Part shown: one piece after another, positions 17,741 through 28,088 of the stretch | Position numbering within the stretch: position 1 is the stretch's first letter | Layout of the letters: each line of letters starts with the position of its first letter | Assembly (NCBI RefSeq): GCF_018613715.1 | Contig: NZ_JAGGPT010000006.1 | Location: forward strand, 434,001-498,000 | Direction: 5' to 3' | DNA length: 64,000 nucleotides | Origin: Chryseobacterium sp. ISL-6 | GTDB lineage: Bacteria > Bacteroidota > Bacteroidia > Flavobacteriales > Weeksellaceae | Program-made: the position numbers and the translations under genes | Notes under the pieces: model-generated | Seen by the model: the letters and a program-made list of their open reading frames with translations, nothing else | What the model was told of the DNA's origin: nothing | Databases searched by the model: none

Positions 17741-18847
17741 CTATTTTGAGAGCTTCACTTTTATGTTCTGTCCATCACGGATTTCTTCAGTGGCTAATTT
17801 GATAATTACATCATTAGGGCTCACAGGTCCAATAATCGTAGTTGTGTCGGTATTTGAAATGCCTGCTGTAACGGGTATCCAATGTGCTGTGTTTTTTTCT
17901 ACTCTGATAACGAATACCCCAAGCGTAGAATTTAATACGGCTGATGTAGGAACAGACAAGGCTTTATTATTGTCATTTAGAGGCAGGATTACATTAGCAA
18001 CCATTCCCGGTAATAGCTTCTTATCTTTGTTGTAGACATCCATTTCTACAGACTGGGAACGTAAACGATTATCCAACGCGCCTGCAAACCTTGATACCTT
18101 AGCTGTAAAGGTTTCTCCCGGGATAGACTGTACAGAGAATTTTATCTCCCCATCTTTATTAAGACTTCCTGTATAAGACTCCGGAACATTCACCACCAAA
18201 CGTAATTTATTTTGTTGTACTAAACTAAAGAGTGGGAGTTCAGATCCTTTTCCTGATGGACCTACATAAGCTCCGGCGCTTACATTTCTCGTTACAATAT
18301 TTCCACTGAATGGGGCTTTGATCTGTAAATAATTTTTGACATCCATTACTTCCCGATAAGAAGCTTTCGCTGCTTCCAGTTGAGCGATATCAGACTGTTG
18401 TGCAGCAAGAGCCTGCTCAAGATCAAGAGCAGATATTGTTCCAGGTGTTTTGCTTGTTTCTTTCAATCGGTTATATTTTGCCTTGCTGGCAATATATATT
18501 GCTTCTTTTGATTTTAATGTGGAAGCAGCAGCATTTTGTTGTGCATTCATCTCAGGTGCTTCTAATGTTGCTAGAAGTTGTCCTGCAACTACCTCATTTC
18601 CTACATCCACATATAATTTCTTAACGAAACTGCTTATTTTAGCATAGACATCAACTTTTTGAAAAGGTTGAAGCTCACCGGGAATGGTAGTAGAAGATGC
18701 AAAATCTCCTTGTTTTGGATTAATTGCTTCTATTTCCGGTGCCGATGGAGTTGTTGTTTTTTTTACTTCAGCTTTGTTCTGCTCACAGCTCTGTAGGCTG
18801 AAAAGTAGAACTGTAACAGGAATAACATATTGATATAATCGATTCAT
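17741..18847 (-). CDS. RND efflux periplasmic adaptor (membrane fusion protein), lipoprotein
   Basis: Links an inner-membrane RND pump to a TolC channel. From the ATG at 18847 it has 368 residues, a lipobox FSLQSC (Cys21), a split biotinyl/lipoyl-like domain (DVYAKISSFVKKLYVDVGNEV ... IKAPFSGNIV), a helical hairpin between the halves and beta-barrel domains (VVNVPESYTG). The open frame extends upstream to 18973 inside the pump gene, and another ATG exists at 18868; the 18847 start places the signal peptide correctly. It is the last conserved gene of the RR-HK-TolC-RND-adaptor cluster. Confidence 0.92.
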   Translation of the reverse strand: MNRLYQYVIPVTVLLFSLQSCEQNKAEVKKTTTPSAPEIEAINPKQGDFASSTTIPGELQPFQKVDVYAKISSFVKKLYVDVGNEVVAGQLLATLEAPEMNAQQNAAASTLKSKEAIYIASKAKYNRLKETSKTPGTISALDLEQALAAQQSDIAQLEAAKASYREVMDVKNYLQIKAPFSGNIVTRNVSAGAYVGPSGKGSELPLFSLVQQNKLRLVVNVPESYTGSLNKDGEIKFSVQSIPGETFTAKVSRFAGALDNRLRSQSVEMDVYNKDKKLLPGMVANVILPLNDNNKALSVPTSAVLNSTLGVFVIRVEKNTAHWIPVTAGISNTDTTTIIGPVSPNDVIIKLATEEIRDGQNIKVKLSK

Positions 18848-18878
18848 AATTAAATTTTTAATAGCCATTAGGTTTTCT

Positions 18879-21800
18879 TTATTTTGAAAGTTCGGGTATA
18901 AAATGAATACTTTCTTCATCCTCAGGATCAAGCGATACACTTTGTGTTGATGTTTTTCCTTGTCCCCATGCAAAAGCTAGTGGAAGAATAAACAGAGCTG
19001 CAAATGTAGAAGCGATTAACCCTCCGATTACAGCTCGTCCCAAAGGAGAAACCTGATCTCCCGCCTCTCCTAATCCCAAAGCCATGGGAACCATTCCTAC
19101 AACCATTGCCAGAGCCGTCATTACAATAGGTCTTATTCTTAAAGCAGCAGCCTCTTTAGCAGACAGTAAAGCATTGCCATTATGCTTTCTTAATTGTTCA
19201 GCATTTGTAATAAGTAATACTGCATTAGAGATAGATACTCCGACAGACATGATGATACCCATATAAGATTGTAAATTAAGTGTTGAGCCACTTACGATCA
19301 ATAGAGCAAGGGCCCCTAATAATACGGCAGGTACGGTGACCAATACGACTCCAGAAACCTTAAAGGATTGGAAGTTAGCAGCAAGCATTAAAAAGATTAC
19401 CATAATAGCAATGATCAAACTGCTTTGTAAACTACTTAAAGTATCATTAAGGGTTTGACTTAATCCTATTAATCCTATATTCAGACCCCTTGGAAGTTCT
19501 CCAAAATTATTGATGACTTTTTGAACATCTCTTGAGGCTCTTCCCAAATCGGTATGATTTAAGTTTGCTGTTACTGTAAGCATTGGCATGGCACCAAGGT
19601 TATCTGTTTCACCATACGTGAAACTGTCTTTTATGGTTGCTACATCACCTAAGTTAGGTCTGTTCGAATTTTTCTGTAATGGAATGCCAGCAATTTCTGC
19701 CTTACTGTTCATTTTATTTTCAGGGATCTGTACCTGAACATTGTAGCTGTATCCAGCTTTTTCATCAGTCCAAATATTCTTTTCTGTATATCTGGATGAA
19801 GAAGTTGAAGCCACCAATGAGCGTGAAATGTCTGTCATGTCAACTCCCAACTGAGCGGCACGAATACGGTCTACATTAATATCAATAGAAGGGTATTTAA
19901 TAGACTGTCCTATTTGTACATCCCGCAGATATGGGATCTTCTTAAGTTCTATTTCTATTTTTTTAGCATAAGCTTCATTTAATTCTTTGCTTCTTCCGGA
20001 TAATCGCACCTCAATTGGAGTAGGAGATCCCTGGCTTAGAATTTTTTCTGTTAATTCAATAGGTTCAAAGGAAAGCTTCATTTCGGGATTAATGCTTTTA
20101 GCTTTCTCTCGAATCTTATCTTTGAGATCATCTAAATTAGTATGAAACCCTTCTTTTAAACCTACCTGTAATACAGTCTCATGGGATCCTGCCATCCAAA
20201 GATATATTGGACTCACTGAGAAAAGGTTAGGGTGCGTTCCTACATAAGCTGAAGTAATTGAAATATTGTCCTTGCCCACAATGTCTTTAATCCCGTCCAG
20301 TAATTTTAAAGTTTGAAGTTCAGTTGTTTCAATTCTTGTTCCATCGGGAATACGGGTTCGAACCTGAAATTGAGAGCCATTTACCTGAGGCAAAACATCT
20401 CTTCCTATACTATTCAGAAGCAGCGCAACAAGTCCCATTGCAACTAAAATATAAGCAGAAACAATGATCTTTCGAAAAGGCATGATGCGATCCAGGAATT
20501 TTAGATAACGGAATCTCACTTTTTCGAATAAACTTACCTTACCATCCCTGTTGCTGTCTATATTTTTTAGCAGTATTTCTTTTTGACTCCATGTATCACT
20601 TTCATCACTTAAACCTGCAGCTTTCAACTCTTCTGCTTCAGTCATGATGTGGCCGTCTTTTGCTTTGTGGTGTTTTACTTTCATGATCCAGTTGGCCATT
20701 ACCGGAACAAAGGTCTGTGCAAGGAAATAAGAGATGATCATGCTGAATCCTATAGCCAAAGCAAGAGGTAAGAATAAAGATCCTGGAATACCTTCCATTG
20801 TAAATGCCGGTGCAAAAACAGCAAGAATACAGAATAAGATCAATAATTTTGGAAAAGCAATTTCTTTACAGGCGTCCCATATTGCTAATGCTTTTGGTTT
20901 CCCCATATCCAGATGCTGATGTATATTTTCTATCGTCACCGTACTTTCATCGACGAGAATACCAATAGCTAATGCGAGACCACTTAGCGTCATGATATTA
21001 ATAGTTTGTCCGAAAAGATTAAGAAATAGAACCGCCGAAATAATAGATATCGGAATGGTGAGGATTACAATAATAGCTCCCCGTATATCTCCGAGGAATA
21101 ATATTACCATCAATCCTGTCAGTAAGGCACCAATTGTTCCTTCACTCATTAAACTTTTAACAGAATTAATTACATAAGTAGATTGGTCAAATTCAAAACT
21201 TACTTTTACATCGTCCGGAAGATTGGATTGGATCTGGGGAAGTTGTTTTTTAAGATTCTGAACAACATCCCAGGTTGATGCATCGGCACTTTTAGCGATA
21301 CTCAGGTAAACAGAACGGCGACCATTAACCAATGCATAACCGGACGTCATATCAGCTCCATCAGTTACTGTTGCCACATCTTTTAAGTAAAGATTCTGAA
21401 CACCGCCTTTATATAAAGGAATATTCCCAAAATCTTTTACATTCTTGATCATGGTATTGGTTGGGGTGATATAAAATTTATCACCAATACGTACATTTCC
21501 TGAAGGAGCTGTCTGGTTGTTTAAGCGTAATGCTTCTACCAGCTGATCAGGGGTTAAATTATGTTGACGGAGTAAATCCGGATTGGCATTGATAACTACG
21601 GTACGTATATTTCCTCCGAAAGGTGGAGATGAAACAATTCCTGGAATTGAGGTGAAAGTTGAACGTACATAAACGTTTGCTAAATCGAGTAGTTCATTAT
21701 TATTTCTTTTGTCACTGCTTAAAACGAGTTGTCCAACAGGGAGTGTAGAGGCATCAAAACGAATGATAAAAGGTGGATTGGATCCTGGTGGAAATGCTGC

Positions 21801-22148
21801 CTGAATCCTTGTTGAAAATGAGTTGAGCTCAGCCGCAGCCTGAGCCATATTTGTTCCCGGATAGAAATTTATTTTCATTAATGTCAATCCCTGGATGTTT
21901 TTAGTTTCAATACTTTTAATCCCATTAACGAAAAGGAAGATATTGATGTATTGTTTAGCAAAGAATGCTTCCATCTGTTGTGGAGTATATCCGCTAAAAG
22001 GATGTGAAACATAAATAACCGGTAAGTCCAGTTTGGGGAAGATGTCTACTTTAATGGAGCTTGCTGACCGTATTCCAAAGAAAAACAGTCCTGCTACAAG
22101 TACCAGAATCGTAATGGGTTTTCTTAATGCAAATCTTATTAAATTCAT
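18879..22148 (-). CDS. RND-family efflux permease (AcrB/HAE type) with cytoplasmic EF-hand-like loop
   Basis: Proton-driven inner-membrane export pump of 1089 residues with the usual two repeats of one helix, a large periplasmic loop and a helix bundle. The proton-relay helix reads GILVDESTVTIEN, with Asp-Glu where AcrB has Asp-Asp. Between the two bundles, a cytoplasmic segment of about 60 residues contains DSNRDGKVSLFE at 531-542, which matches the canonical 12-residue EF-hand calcium loop. It lies between the TolC and adaptor genes and is probably controlled by the upstream two-component system. The substrate (drug or metal) cannot be told from sequence. Confidence 0.94.
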   Translation of the reverse strand: MNLIRFALRKPITILVLVAGLFFFGIRSASSIKVDIFPKLDLPVIYVSHPFSGYTPQQMEAFFAKQYINIFLFVNGIKSIETKNIQGLTLMKINFYPGTNMAQAAAELNSFSTRIQAAFPPGSNPPFIIRFDASTLPVGQLVLSSDKRNNNELLDLANVYVRSTFTSIPGIVSSPPFGGNIRTVVINANPDLLRQHNLTPDQLVEALRLNNQTAPSGNVRIGDKFYITPTNTMIKNVKDFGNIPLYKGGVQNLYLKDVATVTDGADMTSGYALVNGRRSVYLSIAKSADASTWDVVQNLKKQLPQIQSNLPDDVKVSFEFDQSTYVINSVKSLMSEGTIGALLTGLMVILFLGDIRGAIIVILTIPISIISAVLFLNLFGQTINIMTLSGLALAIGILVDESTVTIENIHQHLDMGKPKALAIWDACKEIAFPKLLILFCILAVFAPAFTMEGIPGSLFLPLALAIGFSMIISYFLAQTFVPVMANWIMKVKHHKAKDGHIMTEAEELKAAGLSDESDTWSQKEILLKNIDSNRDGKVSLFEKVRFRYLKFLDRIMPFRKIIVSAYILVAMGLVALLLNSIGRDVLPQVNGSQFQVRTRIPDGTRIETTELQTLKLLDGIKDIVGKDNISITSAYVGTHPNLFSVSPIYLWMAGSHETVLQVGLKEGFHTNLDDLKDKIREKAKSINPEMKLSFEPIELTEKILSQGSPTPIEVRLSGRSKELNEAYAKKIEIELKKIPYLRDVQIGQSIKYPSIDINVDRIRAAQLGVDMTDISRSLVASTSSSRYTEKNIWTDEKAGYSYNVQVQIPENKMNSKAEIAGIPLQKNSNRPNLGDVATIKDSFTYGETDNLGAMPMLTVTANLNHTDLGRASRDVQKVINNFGELPRGLNIGLIGLSQTLNDTLSSLQSSLIIAIMVIFLMLAANFQSFKVSGVVLVTVPAVLLGALALLIVSGSTLNLQSYMGIIMSVGVSISNAVLLITNAEQLRKHNGNALLSAKEAAALRIRPIVMTALAMVVGMVPMALGLGEAGDQVSPLGRAVIGGLIASTFAALFILPLAFAWGQGKTSTQSVSLDPEDEESIHFIPELSK

Positions 22149-22180
22149 TGATCTATTGTTGATGTAATTTATATTAGTCC

Positions 22181-23572
22181 TTACAGCTCGCTTTCAAAAA
22201 CGGTAAAATCACCTGTAGCTGCCGCCTTTAGTAATAAGGCATTCCAAACGTTGCTGATGGCGATATCTCTGTCTGTCTCTGCTCTTATGAGTGCGTAAAT
22301 TGATTGGGAAAGATCAACCAGATCAGTTAATCCATTTTTATATAATACAGAGCGTTGGATATAAGCATCGGTTGCTGATTTTAATTGGGCTGGAACCTGG
22401 TCATATACAGTAAGCGCGTTATTCCATTTGTTTTCAGATAAATCTAATTGTGCTTTAAGCTGTTGTTCTGCAAGATCATATTCGTGTTTTAACCCCTGAC
22501 TTACATAATCCTGTGCACTGATTTCTTTTGATAGTCTGAAGGTTTGTGTAAAATTCCAGGATACACCCAAGCCGATCAGATAATTGCTTCTGGTAGGATG
22601 AATTCCATCCCAATAAGAAGTGGAGTAGTCATTCTGATTCTGTGCATATCCATTTCCAAACCCCGACGCTCTAGTCTGGATAATACCAACCATAGAAAAT
22701 GAGGGGTAATATTGAGTTTTCAGAAATTGTCTTTCCTGTTCACTCACATCGATACGGCTCTTGTAAAATGCTAAAAGGGGATGATCTTTTAAAACAAATG
22801 TTTTTTCTGATGGAAGATCTACGGGGACCCTTTTGAGAATAGTACTGTCCAATTTAAATTCCTGAGCCGGAATTCCCATAAGTTGTGCTAATTTATTCTC
22901 CTGTTCCTGTTCATTGTCCTTGGCTTTTGTGTAGGTGATCATAGCATTTGCATAATCAGCTTTAGCAAGAGATAGATCAACACCCGGAACGAGCCCGTTT
23001 TTTTCTTTAACCTCAACAATTCTTCTTATAGTATCCGTTCTTCCTACGTTTTTTTTGTAGGATAACTTCAACTTTTTAGCTGCCAGTACATTCAGATAAG
23101 CGGCGGCTACTTTTATTTTGTGTTGAAAGATTTCATCAGAAAGGTCTCTGGTGTCTCTTTGGTTTTTAAATTCAGCAACTTTAACCCTTTGTTTGGCTTT
23201 ACCAAATGAAAAGAATTCCCAGTTGACATTTGCAAGGTACAAAGCACCAAAGGATGCATTCCAATTTTGCTCCGGTAGTGGAAGACCGGATGAAGCGACT
23301 CCATAACCTCCAAACCCATATAAAGGTCCATTCTGGCCATTCACTGTTCCAAAATCCTGCTGTACACTTAAGTTAAGGTTGGGCAGATATTGCCTCTTAG
23401 CCAATTCTACAGATTCCTGAGAGGATAGACGATAGGATTCTTTTGCTTTAATGGTTCCATAATTATGAACCGCTGTTTCAAGCGCAGATTGTAGTGAGAT
23501 GACTTCCTGCGCACTCACTTTGTTGATTAAAAAAATCGTTGAGATGGATAGAATAAAAGCTCTTAAAAGCAT
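22181..23572 (-). CDS. TolC-family outer-membrane efflux channel
   Basis: Outer-membrane component of the tripartite pump. The 463-residue protein has a signal peptide ending near VSAQ, two OEP repeats rich in heptad-like helices, and characteristic phrases such as VAAAYLNVLAAKKLKLSYKKN and YKNGLTDLVDLSQSIYALIRAE. It sits 32 bases upstream of the RND gene in the same direction. Confidence 0.94.
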   Translation of the reverse strand: MLLRAFILSISTIFLINKVSAQEVISLQSALETAVHNYGTIKAKESYRLSSQESVELAKRQYLPNLNLSVQQDFGTVNGQNGPLYGFGGYGVASSGLPLPEQNWNASFGALYLANVNWEFFSFGKAKQRVKVAEFKNQRDTRDLSDEIFQHKIKVAAAYLNVLAAKKLKLSYKKNVGRTDTIRRIVEVKEKNGLVPGVDLSLAKADYANAMITYTKAKDNEQEQENKLAQLMGIPAQEFKLDSTILKRVPVDLPSEKTFVLKDHPLLAFYKSRIDVSEQERQFLKTQYYPSFSMVGIIQTRASGFGNGYAQNQNDYSTSYWDGIHPTRSNYLIGLGVSWNFTQTFRLSKEISAQDYVSQGLKHEYDLAEQQLKAQLDLSENKWNNALTVYDQVPAQLKSATDAYIQRSVLYKNGLTDLVDLSQSIYALIRAETDRDIAISNVWNALLLKAAATGDFTVFESEL

Positions 23573-23673
23573 CGAGTATAGTTTTTTCTTTATTCAAAGT
23601 AAAAAACATATTTTGAAGCAAATTTGAAGTTCTATTTAATTTGATCAAACGTCCTATTTGAGAAGGTGTTTTT

Positions 23674-25029
23674 TTATTCTGCAAAATTAAAGTTAGGCTG
23701 TACGCTTCCAATTTTTGTCAAAGGATTTTTACAGATTTTAGCAGGAACAAAAAGAACATGATTTTCTATACTGCTAAAATATACTGTAATGCTATGCCAT
23801 CCATCTACGAAATCATAATAAACCGGAAATGCATTAACCTCACAAATTTGTTTTACAATAGACAGCCCCAATCCAATACTTTCAGTGGACTGATTGCTTT
23901 TTTTAAATCTTTTAAAAAGTTCCTGGGTAGGGATATCCGGAGGTAAACCAGTGTTGCTGATTTGAAAAAACTGACTGGTAAGGTTAATTTCTATATTGCC
24001 ATTTTTTAAATTATGTCGAATAGCATTGGATAAAAGATTACTTAAAAGTATTTCTGCTAGTGCAGGGTGGATTTTTATAAATACATCTTTTTCGCAATTT
24101 CTGTTGAGGGTAATATTCTTCAGTGCTATATGGTCAGAATAAGCATTTATGGTTTCTTTTTCAACCCTGCAGAATTTTAATTTCTGTTCGGTTAAAAATT
24201 CATGATTATTAAGTTTGGTAAGTAGGATCAGTGAGCGGTTGATCCTGCTTAGCTTATCAATGGAATTTTGAATATCCGTAAGCAAGGCAGCTTGTTTTCC
24301 ATTAATTTCTGTTTCTGCCAAAAGTTCAATTTTACTCTGTATAATAGCTAAGGGAGTTTGTACTTCGTGAGAAGCATTTTCGCTGAATTCCTTAACCGAA
24401 GCATAGTCTTCTATCGCTTTGTCAGTCATTAATCTAAGAAACTCGTTGAGCTTTTTAAATTCATTGGTGCTTGTCGGTAAAAGATCCAGAGGTTCTTTTT
24501 TTTGGATATTAAAATGATGGATGTTATCAATGGCGTGATGAAAGGGTTTGAGGATGTACCTTGATAATATTCTGGCAGTAACAAAAACAATAAAAGTGAT
24601 GAGTAATACTTTTAAAATTAAGGCACTTAACATCCCTTGCATAATTTGTTCTGTAGACGTAATATAGCTGTAGGAAGAGATTTTGTATGTTTTATTTGCG
24701 GCTGTTACAAAGGAATTGATCTGTATTTTACATTCGTTACGGGAAATTCCATTGTTATCAAGACAGGTGTGTATAATTTCAGGGTTTGTGGGAACGATAC
24801 CACTTCCCGCATATGGCTTGATGGATATAGGTAAACCCTGGGATGTTTTTTCCGGGGTTTCACCTCTTTTTAATTGGGAAGCTACATAATTATTCACTGA
24901 TCTCAACCGTTCTATTTCTACATTATCCAATCGTTTTTTAATATTGGTGTAAGAGATATACATACTGAGAGGGGTGACCAACAGTACAATAGCGATAAAC
25001 CAAATGGATATTTTGTTTAATAAATTCAT
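23674..25029 (-). CDS. sensor histidine kinase of the efflux locus
   Basis: Membrane histidine kinase, 451 residues. Two membrane helices (about 7-25 and 135-158) flank a periplasmic sensor of about 110 residues with a Cys pair (HTCLDNNGISRNECK) that might form a disulfide. The catalytic part has the H-box NASHEVQTPLAII, N-box LLSNLLSNAIRHN and G-box GLGLSIVKQICE. No clear HAMP domain is seen, but a short linker is present. Its ATG overlaps the stop of the response-regulator gene (ATGA), so the two are translated together. Confidence 0.94.
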   Translation of the reverse strand: MNLLNKISIWFIAIVLLVTPLSMYISYTNIKKRLDNVEIERLRSVNNYVASQLKRGETPEKTSQGLPISIKPYAGSGIVPTNPEIIHTCLDNNGISRNECKIQINSFVTAANKTYKISSYSYITSTEQIMQGMLSALILKVLLITFIVFVTARILSRYILKPFHHAIDNIHHFNIQKKEPLDLLPTSTNEFKKLNEFLRLMTDKAIEDYASVKEFSENASHEVQTPLAIIQSKIELLAETEINGKQAALLTDIQNSIDKLSRINRSLILLTKLNNHEFLTEQKLKFCRVEKETINAYSDHIALKNITLNRNCEKDVFIKIHPALAEILLSNLLSNAIRHNLKNGNIEINLTSQFFQISNTGLPPDIPTQELFKRFKKSNQSTESIGLGLSIVKQICEVNAFPVYYDFVDGWHSITVYFSSIENHVLFVPAKICKNPLTKIGSVQPNFNFAE

Positions 25030-25718
25030 GAGCTCGGGTATTTTAACGCATTAAATTTATATCCCAATCCGTAAATAGTTTCCACGTAATCATTACCCTG
25101 TGCCGTAGCTATTTTTTTTCTGAGATTTTTAACATGTTGATATACAAAATCAAAATTAGCTAAATTATCAGTATAATCACCCCAAAGATGATTGGCAATT
25201 GACTGTTTGGATAGAACCCTGTTTTTGTTTACTAAAAAATAAAGCAATAGTTCAAATTCTTTTTGAGTGACTTCTAATCTTGTTTCATGAATGAAAACTT
25301 CAAAAGTATCGGTGTTCAATAGAATCTCATTAAATTTTACATCATTATACCCGTCCATTTTTTTTCTGCGGTAAACCGCTCTTAACCTTGCGTGCAATTC
25401 AGGTAAGTGAAAAGGTTTGGTAATATAATCATCGGCTCCTTTTTCGAGACCTTTAATTTTATCATCTAATGCATCCTTGGCAGAAATGATTAATACACCA
25501 CTGTTGATCTTCTCATTTTTGACATGATTCAGCAAATTAAGGCCATTGCCATCCGGCAGCATAATATCCAGTAATATACAGTCATAAGTGTTGAAGCTCA
25601 GGCGATCCAAAGCTTCATTATAATTATAGGCACATTCGCAGATGTAATGCTCTTCTTCAAGATAATAGGTCATGCTCTGAGCAAGTTCTTTATTATCTTC
25701 GATGATCAGGATTTTCAT
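25026..25718 (-). CDS. OmpR/PhoB-family response regulator
   Basis: Cognate regulator of the adjacent kinase. The receiver domain begins MKILIIEDNKELAQ with acidic pocket residues, the phospho-acceptor Asp lies in CILLDIMLPDGNG and the Lys in YITKPF. The C-terminal winged helix (about residues 130-228) ends with YVETIYGLGYKF. I use the ATG at 25718; an ATG three codons upstream (25727) is also possible. The gene is the first of the regulator-kinase-TolC-RND-adaptor group, arguing that it controls the pump. Confidence 0.95.
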   Translation of the reverse strand: MKILIIEDNKELAQSMTYYLEEEHYICECAYNYNEALDRLSFNTYDCILLDIMLPDGNGLNLLNHVKNEKINSGVLIISAKDALDDKIKGLEKGADDYITKPFHLPELHARLRAVYRRKKMDGYNDVKFNEILLNTDTFEVFIHETRLEVTQKEFELLLYFLVNKNRVLSKQSIANHLWGDYTDNLANFDFVYQHVKNLRKKIATAQGNDYVETIYGLGYKFNALKYPSS

Positions 25719-25816
25719 GAAGTACAAAGTTAAAACTAAATCTTATATCAATTTTGAAGTTGTGTAAAATATTGTTTTTTAGGTCTTTAGTTTGTCTTGT
25801 TTTCGATAACGGAAAT

Positions 25817-25844
25817 AAAAAAAACTCCCCGAATATTCGGAGAG
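25817..25844 (-). terminator. Terminator of the glutamine synthetase gene
   Basis: On the minus strand a stem centred on an AATATT core (25825-25844, with one G-T pair) is followed by eight T residues, 28 bases after the glutamine synthetase stop. Confidence 0.85.
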
Positions 25845-25871
25845 CTTAACTAATATGGAACTTTATAAATA

Positions 25872-28067
25872 TTATTTTGTAAATAACATTTCTCTGTATT
25901 TCGTCATTGGCCAAAGTTCATCATCCACCATCATTTCAAGATTGTCTGAAGCTTCTCTGATTCCATCAAATAAAGGAATTACTTTACTACAGTACTGCTC
26001 TGCTTGTTTTTGGCTGTCAGAAACCGCTTTTGCAGCTTCTCTCGCAATGATAAGTTCTTCAACACCTAACTTGATTTTAGAAACATTCTCAGAAATATGA
26101 GTGATCAGGCTCATTTGCTCTTTCGCTAATACTTTGAATTCTTTGTCTCCAAAAATTTCTTTAAGACCTTTTACGTTTTCAATTAATCTGTTTTGATATT
26201 TTAAAGCTGAAGGAATAATATGGTTTCTAGCAATATCACTTAAAACTCTTGCTTCAATATCAATAACTGTTGAATATTTTTCAAGTTTGATTTCATTTCT
26301 AGCTTCTACTTCTCTATGTGTAAATACTCCTATTTCTTCATATAAAGCTAAAAACTTCTTATTCATTTCTTGTTTTAAAGCTTCAGGAGTGGTTTTCCAG
26401 TTATTCAAACCTCTCTTTTTAGCTTCTTTTGCCCAATCATCAGAATATCCGTCACCTTCAAACATAATGTTTTTACATTGTTTGATGTATTCTCTTAGGA
26501 CGTTGAAGATCGCTTCGTCTTTTTTTAATCCTGTTTCGATAAGCGCATCAACTTCTTTTTTGAAATCATTTAGCTGTTTTGCAGCAATGGTATTCATTAC
26601 GGTCATAGATTCTGCACAGTTTGCAGAAGATCCTACCGCTCTGATCTCAAATTTATTTCCTGTAAATGCAAATGGAGAAGTTCTGTTTCTATCCGTGTTA
26701 TCCAATAGGATTTCAGGAATTTTTCCAACTACATTTAATTTTAATTCTGTTTTTTCTTCAGGAGATAATTTCCCGCTTGTTACTTTTTCAAGCTCTTCTA
26801 AAACTCTGAACAGCTGACTTCCAATAAATACTGAAATAATTGCCGGTGGAGCTTCATTAGCACCTAATCTGTGGTCATTGCTTGCAGAAGCAATACTTGC
26901 TCTTAAAAGGTCAGCATACTCATGTACTGCTTTAATGGTATTCACGAAGAACGTTAAGAACTGTAAGTTTTTCTTAGGATTCTTTCCTGGGCTTAGTAAG
27001 TTTTCTCCTGTATCAGTAGCAAGTGACCAGTTGTTGTGCTTCCCGCTTCCGTTCACTCCTGCGAATGGTTTTTCGTGGAATAAGATGTGGAAATGGTGTT
27101 TGTGAGCAACTCTTGCCATGATGTCCATCAATAAAGAGTTGTGGTCTACAGCAACGTTTACTTCTTCAAACATTGGAGCCAGCTCGAATTGGTTAGGAGC
27201 TACCTCGTTGTGTCTTGTTGTTACCGGAATTCCTAACTTCATACATTCTATTTCCAGCTCTTTCATGAAGTTCATCACTCTCGTTGGGATAGATCCGAAA
27301 TAATGATCATCAAGCTGTTGTCCTTTTGCCGGAGAGTGACCTAGTAAAGTTTTACCTGTCAATACTAAATCCGGACGGGATTGAAATAATGCTGAATCAA
27401 CTAAGAAATATTCTTGCTCCCATCCTAAAGTAGGAGTTACTTTTGTTACGTTTTTATCAAAATACTGCATTACGTTTGTTGCAGCTTCATCCACGGCATT
27501 TAGAGCTCTTAATAAAGGAGCTTTATAGTCTAATGTTTCTCCTGTGTAAGAAATAAAGATAGAAGGGATACAAAGTGTAGTTCCCATAATGAAAGCTGGA
27601 GATGTAGGATCCCAAGCGGTATAGCCTCTTGCTTCAAATGTATTTCTGATTCCTCCGTTCGGGAAAGAAGAAGCATCCGGTTCTTGCTGGATAAGCAGGT
27701 TTCCACTGAATCTTTCGATTGCTCTTCCACCTTCGATTGGTGTAAAGAAAGAATCGTGCTTTTCCGCAGTTGTTCCTGTTAAAGGCTGAAACCAGTGTGT
27801 GTAGTGTGTTGCCCCTTTGCTCATTGCCCAATCTTTCATAGCTACAGCTACCTGATCTGCGATGTGTCTCTGGATTTTAGTCCCTTTTTTTATAGCATCC
27901 ATAATAGAGTTGAATGCTTCTTTCGTTAAATATTCTCTCATTGTTACTTCTGAGAAAACATTTTGACAGAACAGTTCTGACAATTTTGCAGGAACTTCGA
28001 TAGAATTATCCTTTCTAAAGTCCTTAAATGGTAATGTTTCTAACGCTTTGAATCTTAAAGTTGACAT
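25872..28067 (-). CDS. glnN: glutamine synthetase type III
   Basis: Makes glutamine from glutamate, ammonia and ATP. The 731-residue length is that of the GSIII family (GlnN) found in Bacteroidetes and cyanobacteria, not the 450-470 residues of GSI. It has an N-terminal FSGNLLIQQEPDASSFPNGG block, the GWEQEYFLVD glutamate-ligand region, NHNSLLMD-like VDHNSLLMDIMARVAHKH and VNGSGKHNNWSL. The frame extends to 28091, but a TAnnTTTG box at 28089-28096 excludes that start; the ATG at 28067 begins MSTLRFKALE. Monocistronic with its own terminator. Confidence 0.96.
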   Translation of the reverse strand: MSTLRFKALETLPFKDFRKDNSIEVPAKLSELFCQNVFSEVTMREYLTKEAFNSIMDAIKKGTKIQRHIADQVAVAMKDWAMSKGATHYTHWFQPLTGTTAEKHDSFFTPIEGGRAIERFSGNLLIQQEPDASSFPNGGIRNTFEARGYTAWDPTSPAFIMGTTLCIPSIFISYTGETLDYKAPLLRALNAVDEAATNVMQYFDKNVTKVTPTLGWEQEYFLVDSALFQSRPDLVLTGKTLLGHSPAKGQQLDDHYFGSIPTRVMNFMKELEIECMKLGIPVTTRHNEVAPNQFELAPMFEEVNVAVDHNSLLMDIMARVAHKHHFHILFHEKPFAGVNGSGKHNNWSLATDTGENLLSPGKNPKKNLQFLTFFVNTIKAVHEYADLLRASIASASNDHRLGANEAPPAIISVFIGSQLFRVLEELEKVTSGKLSPEEKTELKLNVVGKIPEILLDNTDRNRTSPFAFTGNKFEIRAVGSSANCAESMTVMNTIAAKQLNDFKKEVDALIETGLKKDEAIFNVLREYIKQCKNIMFEGDGYSDDWAKEAKKRGLNNWKTTPEALKQEMNKKFLALYEEIGVFTHREVEARNEIKLEKYSTVIDIEARVLSDIARNHIIPSALKYQNRLIENVKGLKEIFGDKEFKVLAKEQMSLITHISENVSKIKLGVEELIIAREAAKAVSDSQKQAEQYCSKVIPLFDGIREASDNLEMMVDDELWPMTKYREMLFTK

Positions 28068-28088
28068 AATAGGGTTAATTTTACAGGG

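Noticed and set aside
26287..26817. 176-codon plus-strand ORF opposite glutamine synthetase III
   Set aside because: It lies entirely within a strongly conserved enzyme gene on the other strand and shows no independent protein features.
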